Positions 5,100-9,274 of a DNA stretch of 9,274 bases are shown here, in pieces; the first letter of the stretch is position 1, and every line of letters begins with the position of its first letter. The stretch is from assembly GCA_946547205.1 (NCBI GenBank), contig CAMNPA010000026.1:1-9274 (forward strand), written 5' to 3'. The position numbers and the translations under genes are program-made. This DNA is from an uncultured Selenomonadales bacterium (GTDB taxonomy: Bacteria; Bacillota; Negativicutes; Selenomonadales; Selenomonadaceae). The notes below the pieces were generated by a model. The model was not told the DNA's origin and ran no database searches. It saw only the letters and a list, made by a program, of their open reading frames with translations.

Positions 5100-7658
5100 G
5101 TGACGAAAGAAAATTTTAACGTGACGGGCATGAGCTGTTCAGCATGTTCTGCGCGTGTCGAGAAAGCTGTCGGCAAAATCGTCGGTGCGGAAAATGTCAG
5201 CGTCAATCTGCTCACCAATTCAATGCAAGTCAAATTCGACGAGGCAACCGTTTCCGCCGCGCAGATTGTTGACGCCGTTATCAATGCCGGCTATGGTGCA
5301 AGTCCTAAAAAAATTTCCGCGCAGATTAAAACACCTGAACGCACGATTGACGGAGAAATTGACGCGATGAAGTTTCGGCTCAAGTGGTCGATAATTTTTC
5401 TGCTGCCGACAATTTATATCGCAATGCATAATTTATTGCCGCTTGCAACGCCGCAAATCGTCACGGAACTTTTCGACGGTCGAGCAAACGCCGTAACGTT
5501 CGCCTTCGCGCAATTCCTGCTGATTCTGCCAATCATGTATCTCAACCGAAAATATTACGTCAACGGCTTCAAAACTTTACTCGCGGGCGCACCGAATATG
5601 GACAGCTTGGTCGGTCTCGGCTCAATGTCGGCGGCAATGTTCGGAGCATTTGCGCTGATAAGAATCGGTCAAGGACTCGGCACGGGAAATTTTCAGCTCG
5701 TCGACGAATACAGCCGCAACCTTTACTTTGAATCGGCGGGAATGATTGTCACGCTGATAACCGTCGGAAAATTTTTCGAGGCTCGTGCAAAGGGCAAAAC
5801 TTCGCAAGCCGTAGAAAAGCTGATGAATCTTGCTCCGAAAACTGCAACTGTCCTGCGCGGCAATGTCGAAGTCACAATTCCCGTTGAAGAACTGATTATC
5901 GGCGATGAAGTCATTGTTAAGCCCGGCGAGAGTTTTGCGGCGGACGGCGTGATTGTTGACGGCTCAACGACTGTCGACGAGTCGGCGATAACCGGCGAGA
6001 GCTTGCCCGTTGAAAAAATCATCGGCTCCAACGTCACGAGCGGAACGATCAATCAGAGCGGCTGCGTGAAATTTCGTGCGGTCAAAGTCGGCGGCGAAAC
6101 CACAATCAGCAAAATCATCGCGTTGGTTGAAGAAGCGTCGGCGAGCAAGGCTCCTATCGCGAAGACTGCCGATAAAGTTGCAGGCGTGTTCGTGCCCGCC
6201 GTGATTGTCATTTCGATTGTCGCGGGAAGTTTTTGGCTCATCAACGGTGCCGGCGTCGAATTTGCATTTTCTATCGCCGTGTCGATTCTCGTTATCAGCT
6301 GTCCATGCGCCTTGGGACTTGCAACGCCTGTCGCGATTATGGTCGGTACCGGCAAAGGTGCGGAGAACGGAATTTTAATCAAGTCGGGCGAGGCTCTCGA
6401 AACTGCTCATGCGATTGATACCGTTGTCGTTGACAAGACCGGCACATTGACGGAAGGCAAACCGTTTGTCACGAACATTATCACTTGCAGCGTTGACGAG
6501 CAGACGTTGATTGAAATTGCCGCCACGCTTGAAAATCGCAGCGAACATCCGTTGGCTCAAGCCGTCACGACTTTTGCAACCGATAAAAAAATTTCTCCGC
6601 GCAGTGCAGAGAATTTTCAAGCAGTCTTCGGAAAAGGCGTTCGCGGCGTGATTGACGGCGTGGAATGTTTTGCGGGCAATGAAAATTTTTTATCGGAGCT
6701 CGGCTTCAAACTCGACGGTCTGCACGAAAAAATTCAATCGCTCGCTGCGGAAGGCAAGACGCCAATTATTTTCGCACGCGGTGAAAAAATTCTCGGCATT
6801 ATCGCCGCCGCTGACGTTGAGAAAAAAAATTCCGCGCAAGCAGTCGCGGAGTTCAAAAATCTTGGCATTGATGTTATCATGTTGACGGGCGACAACGAAC
6901 GCACGGCTCAAGCTGTCGCGAATCGGCTCGGCATTGAAAAAATCGTCGCAGGAGTTTTGCCCGAACATAAAGCCCGCGAAATCGAACGTCTTCAAGCTCA
7001 AGGTCGCAAGGTCGCGATGATCGGTGACGGCATTAACGACGCGCCCGCATTGGCAAAAGCTGACGTTGGCATTGCGATTGGTGCAGGTACTGACGTTGCC
7101 ATTGAAAGTGCCGACGCGATTTTGGTTCGCAACGATTTGCTCGACGCGGTCAGTGCGATTAAACTTAGTCGCGCCGTGATGACGAACATCAAGCAAAATT
7201 TGTTCTGGGCATTTTTCTACAACGTGATTTGCATACCGCTCGCCGCAGGAATTTTTTATCCGACGTTCGGGCTGAAACTCTCGCCGATGATTGGTGCGGC
7301 GGCAATGAGCATGTCAAGCCTTTGCGTCGTGATGAATGCTTTACGGTTGCGAATGTTCAAAGTCAATCGGTCAATCACTTCCGACGAGACTCCGCGCAAC
7401 GTTGAAGTCCGCGTGGAAAATCTTCAGACGGAAATTTTTAAGGAGGCAATTCAAATGCAGACAACATTAAAAATCGAAGGCATGATGTGCAAACACTGTC
7501 AAAAACACGTTCACGACGCTTTGGCGAAAATGGACGGCGTCACGGACGTTGAAGTCAGCTTGGAAAATAATTCGGCGACTGTCACCGCGACGCGTGAAAT
7601 TTCTCTCGACGACTTCGCCAAAGTTATCGACGACGCCGGCTATGAACTCGTGCGATAA
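5100..7658 (+). CDS. copA: Cu(I)-exporting P1B-type ATPase CopA with N- and C-terminal HMA domains
   Basis: This inner-membrane pump uses ATP to export Cu(I) from the cytoplasm. It has 852 residues from a GTG start. An N-terminal HMA domain (about 1-70) has GMSCSAC with Cys13 and Cys16. Membrane segments lie near 94-116, 131-153, 168-190 and 210-230. The actuator loop holds TGES (298-301). The transport motif CPC is at 401-403, the phosphorylated Asp445 is in DKTGT, the nucleotide-binding His483-Pro484 is in SEHPLA, G-x-G is at 511-513 and GDGINDAP at 642-649. Tyr707-Asn708 and MSMSS (736-740) in the last two membrane helices are the residues expected for Cu(I) specificity (P1B-1). A second HMA domain, with Cys797 and Cys800 in GMMCKHC, follows a linker after about residue 755; it coincides with an embedded start at Met786. 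The gene follows a terminator immediately and converges on rarA with 3 bp between stops. No CsoR- or CopY-type regulator is in view. Confidence 0.96.
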   Translation: MTKENFNVTGMSCSACSARVEKAVGKIVGAENVSVNLLTNSMQVKFDEATVSAAQIVDAVINAGYGASPKKISAQIKTPERTIDGEIDAMKFRLKWSIIFLLPTIYIAMHNLLPLATPQIVTELFDGRANAVTFAFAQFLLILPIMYLNRKYYVNGFKTLLAGAPNMDSLVGLGSMSAAMFGAFALIRIGQGLGTGNFQLVDEYSRNLYFESAGMIVTLITVGKFFEARAKGKTSQAVEKLMNLAPKTATVLRGNVEVTIPVEELIIGDEVIVKPGESFAADGVIVDGSTTVDESAITGESLPVEKIIGSNVTSGTINQSGCVKFRAVKVGGETTISKIIALVEEASASKAPIAKTADKVAGVFVPAVIVISIVAGSFWLINGAGVEFAFSIAVSILVISCPCALGLATPVAIMVGTGKGAENGILIKSGEALETAHAIDTVVVDKTGTLTEGKPFVTNIITCSVDEQTLIEIAATLENRSEHPLAQAVTTFATDKKISPRSAENFQAVFGKGVRGVIDGVECFAGNENFLSELGFKLDGLHEKIQSLAAEGKTPIIFARGEKILGIIAAADVEKKNSAQAVAEFKNLGIDVIMLTGDNERTAQAVANRLGIEKIVAGVLPEHKAREIERLQAQGRKVAMIGDGINDAPALAKADVGIAIGAGTDVAIESADAILVRNDLLDAVSAIKLSRAVMTNIKQNLFWAFFYNVICIPLAAGIFYPTFGLKLSPMIGAAAMSMSSLCVVMNALRLRMFKVNRSITSDETPRNVEVRVENLQTEIFKEAIQMQTTLKIEGMMCKHCQKHVHDALAKMDGVTDVEVSLENNSATVTATREISLDDFAKVIDDAGYELVR
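7440..7446 (+). promoter_or_regulatory. Perfect internal Shine-Dalgarno inside copA
   Basis: AAGGAGG lies inside the copA coding sequence, where it encodes Lys-Glu followed by the first base of Ala. It ends 8 nt before the in-frame ATG at 7455, a near-optimal spacing, and it sits exactly at the border of the C-terminal HMA domain. It is a better match to the anti-Shine-Dalgarno than the element in front of copA itself. Confidence 0.75.
7455..7658 (+). CDS. Embedded CopZ-like copper chaperone (in-frame internal start in copA)
   Basis: Translation from ATG 7455 (Met786 of CopA) to the shared stop would give a 67-residue HMA protein, the usual size of free CopZ chaperones. It starts M-Q-T-T-L-K-I-E-G, carries the Cu(I)-binding M-x-C-x-x-C motif (Cys12 and Cys15 in its own numbering) and ends with D-D-A-G-Y-E-L-V-R, the normal end of an HMA fold. 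CopZ carries Cu(I) to CopA in the cytoplasm. Upstream, copA lacks a stop, so the same DNA also encodes a fused C-terminal domain. The gene-like start, the full domain length and the perfect ribosome binding site suggest either a former separate copZ fused to copA or a gene that now makes both products. No copA stop or frameshift near 7380-7455 is visible; a sequencing error is possible but less likely. Confidence 0.6.
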   Translation: MQTTLKIEGMMCKHCQKHVHDALAKMDGVTDVEVSLENNSATVTATREISLDDFAKVIDDAGYELVR

Positions 7659-7661
7659 AAA

Positions 7662-8912
7662 TTAATCGTGCCACAAATTTTCAAGACGACGTTTAATCAT
7701 CAATTCCGCGCCCTGCTCCGTAGGTTCGTAGTAGCGTGCGGAAATTTTTTTATCGGGCAGATACTGTTGCTTGACAAAGTGATTGTCGAAGTCGTGCGGA
7801 TATTTGTAACCGACGCCGTGCCCGAAAAATTTTGCGCCCTTATAATGTGTGTCTCGCAAATGTTTGGGAACTTCGCCTTGAGTGTCCGCAAGAGCTCTGT
7901 CAATCGCCAAATACGCCGCGTTGGACTTCGGAGCCGCCGCAATGTACGTGACGGCTTGAGCAAGGATAATTCGCGCTTCGGGCAGCCCGACGAATTGAGC
8001 AGCTTGAGCCGCCGAATTCGCCAAAATCAACGCTTGCGGGTCAGCATTGCCGACGTCTTCAGCCGCGCAGATGACGATTCGTCGCGCAATAAAATTCAAG
8101 TCTTCGCCGCCGTCAATCATCTTCGCCAAATAAAAAATCGCCGCGTCCGGGTCAGAGCCGCGCATACTTTTTATGAACGCACTCGCCGTGTCGAAGTGAT
8201 TGTCGCCGCGCTTATCGTAACGTCTGATTTTTTCGCCGAGCAGTTCGCGCAACGTGTCGACGGAAATTTTTTCGGTGAATGCGGCTTGCTCCAAAAGATT
8301 CAACGCCATACGCGCATCGCCGTCAGCAAAATCGGCAATGATGTCAAGCGCAGATTCTTCCGCAGAAAAATTTTCCGTCTCGACAGCACGGCGGAGAATT
8401 TTTTTTATGTCGTCGCTCGAAAGTTTTTCCAAGCGGACAATTTTCACACGGCTTAGAAGTGCGGCATTGACTTCAAAGAAAGGATTTTCGGTCGTCGCGC
8501 CGATGAGAGTTATTCGCCCGTCCTCGACGTATGGCAACAGGAAATCTTGCTGTCCTTTGTTGAAACGGTGAATCTCGTCGATGAAAAGAATCGTGCGCCG
8601 ACGATAGAACTTGCGTTGATCTTCCGCTTCCTTGACAATGCCGCGCAGTTCAGAAATTCCCGACAATGCCGCGTTGACTTTGACAAAGTTGCTCGACGTT
8701 GTGTTTGCGATAATTTTTGCGAGCGTCGTCTTGCCGGTGCCGGGTGCTCCGAAAAAAATCAGCGACGGCGTTTGACCACAAGCGATCATTTTGCCGAGTC
8801 CGCCGCGAAAAATTGCCGCCTGTCCCACGAAGTCCGATAAAGTTTTCGGTCTCATTCGTTCGGCAAGCGGCTGATATTTTTTGTCGTCATTAACATTGCT
8901 GAATAAATCCAT
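7662..8912 (-). CDS. rarA: Replication-associated recombination protein A (RarA/MgsA), AAA+ ATPase
   Basis: RarA is a cytoplasmic AAA+ ATPase related to clamp-loader subunits. It acts at stalled forks and single-stranded DNA ends and belongs to the MgsA/WRNIP1 family. The 416-residue product is near the normal family length. The Walker A motif GAPGTGKT is at 55-62, Walker B I-L-F-I-D-E at 108-113 followed by I-H-R-F-N, the sensor-1 segment I-G-A-T-T-E-N-P at 137-144, and the arginine finger in L-L-S-R at 155. The AAA+ part and lid fill about residues 1-240. The rest is the family's C-terminal oligomerisation domain, with the conserved Y-K-Y-P-H-D and K-Q-Q-Y-L-P segments. The start M-D-L-F is typical and has a strong ribosome binding site. 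It lies 43 bp after dut on the same strand, which suggests one transcript. Its stop codon is 3 bp from that of copA on the other strand. All key residues are intact. Confidence 0.96.
   Translation of the reverse strand: MDLFSNVNDDKKYQPLAERMRPKTLSDFVGQAAIFRGGLGKMIACGQTPSLIFFGAPGTGKTTLAKIIANTTSSNFVKVNAALSGISELRGIVKEAEDQRKFYRRRTILFIDEIHRFNKGQQDFLLPYVEDGRITLIGATTENPFFEVNAALLSRVKIVRLEKLSSDDIKKILRRAVETENFSAEESALDIIADFADGDARMALNLLEQAAFTEKISVDTLRELLGEKIRRYDKRGDNHFDTASAFIKSMRGSDPDAAIFYLAKMIDGGEDLNFIARRIVICAAEDVGNADPQALILANSAAQAAQFVGLPEARIILAQAVTYIAAAPKSNAAYLAIDRALADTQGEVPKHLRDTHYKGAKFFGHGVGYKYPHDFDNHFVKQQYLPDKKISARYYEPTEQGAELMIKRRLENLWHD
7706..7751 (+). terminator. Possible copA terminator inside the 3' end of rarA
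   Basis: CCGCGC (7706-7711) pairs with GTGCGG-side bases 7736-7741. After a C-C mismatch, CTGCT (7713-7717) pairs with AGTAG (7730-7734). Two wobbles are included and the loop has 12 nt. Seven T residues follow at 7745-7751 after AAA. It is the first hairpin with a T run downstream of copA. However, the T run also encodes Lys-Lys-Ile of RarA and such runs are common here, so it may be chance. Confidence 0.22.
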
Positions 8913-8915
8913 TTG

Positions 8916-8923
8916 ACCTCCTC
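8916..8923 (-). promoter_or_regulatory. Ribosome binding site of rarA
   Basis: On the minus strand GAGGAGGT (8923 down to 8916) precedes the ATG at 8912-8910. Only 4 nt separate the AGGAGG core from the ATG, which is short, but the match is strong and the family-typical M-D-L-F start supports it. Confidence 0.75.
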
Positions 8924-8936
8924 ATAAAATCATGAG
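8921..8936 (-). other. Small inverted repeat touching the rarA ribosome binding site
   Basis: On the minus strand CTCAT (8936-8932) and ATGAG (8925-8921) form a 5-bp stem with a 6-nt loop. The right arm covers the first three bases of the GAGGAGGT element. The stem is weak and there is no T run, so it is not a terminator. A mild effect on rarA translation is possible. The rest of the 43-bp gap between dut and rarA shows no promoter I can support. Confidence 0.25.
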
Positions 8937-8955
8937 CAACGTGCCCGCCGTTGTT

Positions 8956-9274
8956 TTAAAATTCGCCTGTCGAGCCGAAACGTCCGCGCCGCATTTCTCC
9001 CACGCCGATTTTGTCGCCGTCAACCGTAAAATATTTTTGGAAGAGCCCTTGAGCAATTCTCATGCCGCGTTTAATCTCAAATTCGCCGAACAGACTCACG
9101 ACGGGCAAGATGATATGTCCGCGATAATCCGCATCAATCACGCCGACACCGTTCGCCAAAATCAGTCCGTGCTTGACGGCAAGACTTGAGCGCAGATAAA
9201 TCAGCAAGACTTCATCGGCAGGAAAAAAGGCTTTGAGACCCGTGGGCACGAGCGAAATTTTTTCATTCGACACG
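8956..9274 (-). CDS. dut: Deoxyuridine 5'-triphosphate nucleotidohydrolase (dUTPase), N-terminus missing
   Basis: dUTPase hydrolyses dUTP to dUMP and pyrophosphate, keeping uracil out of DNA and supplying dUMP for thymidylate synthesis. The visible 106 codons (105 residues before TAA at 8958-8956) contain four of the five trimeric dUTPase motifs: motif 2 R-S-S-L-A-V-K-H-G, motif 3 G-V-I-D-A-D-Y-R-G with the catalytic Asp, motif 4 R-I-A-Q-G-L-F, and motif 5 ending F-G-S-T-G. Motif 1 (A-G-x-D-L) is absent because the gene runs off the right edge, so the GTG codon at 9273-9271 is internal and not the start. Family members have about 140-150 residues, so about 40 are missing. Motif 5 reads R-R-G-R-F-G-S-T-G, where Arg replaces the usual second Gly before Phe. 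It lies upstream of rarA, probably in one operon. Confidence 0.9.
   Translation of the reverse strand, partial: VSNEKISLVPTGLKAFFPADEVLLIYLRSSLAVKHGLILANGVGVIDADYRGHIILPVVSLFGEFEIKRGMRIAQGLFQKYFTVDGDKIGVGEMRRGRFGSTGEF

Noticed and set aside
5092..5103. Three-codon ORF (ATG ACT TTG TGA) overlapping the copA start
   Set aside because: The only ribosome binding site overlaps its ATG, so it could not be used for it. It is probably a by-product of the GTGAT part of the copA Shine-Dalgarno.
7668..8456. 262-codon open frame antisense to rarA
   Set aside because: It lies wholly within rarA, whose AAA+ motifs are unmistakable. The antisense product shows no recognisable domain.

Overview
The window looks like chromosomal DNA of a diderm, low-to-mid-GC Firmicute, most plausibly a member of the Negativicutes (Selenomonas-like, gut or rumen type). 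This rests on three things: a very large acidic repeat protein with RTX-type calcium-binding motifs, which implies an outer membrane and type I-like export; Firmicute-style strong Shine-Dalgarno sequences; and Firmicute-like CopA, RarA and dUTPase sequences. The assignment is inference, because no rRNA or other taxonomic marker is present.

Layout. (1) Positions 1-5008, plus strand: the 3' part (1668 codons) of a giant surface or secreted protein, open at the left edge. Its visible N-terminal third is a tandem array of about 100-residue units, each made of two related half-units marked by a Gly-Asp dipeptide. A degenerate region follows, then a non-repetitive core, then RTX-like blocks up to the C-terminus. 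(2) Positions 5009-5099: a 91-bp intergenic gap almost filled by a strong intrinsic terminator, with the copA ribosome binding site directly behind it. (3) Positions 5100-7658, plus strand: copA, a Cu(I)-exporting P1B-type ATPase with a heavy-metal-associated (HMA) domain at each end. The C-terminal HMA domain has its own perfect ribosome binding site and in-frame ATG, so it reads as an embedded copZ gene. (4) Positions 7662-8912, minus strand: rarA (mgsA), an AAA+ replication-recombination ATPase, tail to tail with copA with 3 bp between the stop codons. (5) Positions 8956-9274, minus strand: dut, the C-terminal part of a trimeric dUTPase, cut by the right edge and probably co-transcribed with rarA.

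The genes form three functional blocks: a cell-surface protein, a self-contained copper efflux and chaperone unit, and a genome-maintenance pair (dUTP removal and stalled-fork handling). The most interesting signals are the copZ-like cistron inside copA, the overlap of terminator, possible promoter and ribosome binding site in front of copA, and the regular two-part repeat of the giant protein. No tRNA, rRNA, CRISPR array, insertion sequence or phage gene was seen.
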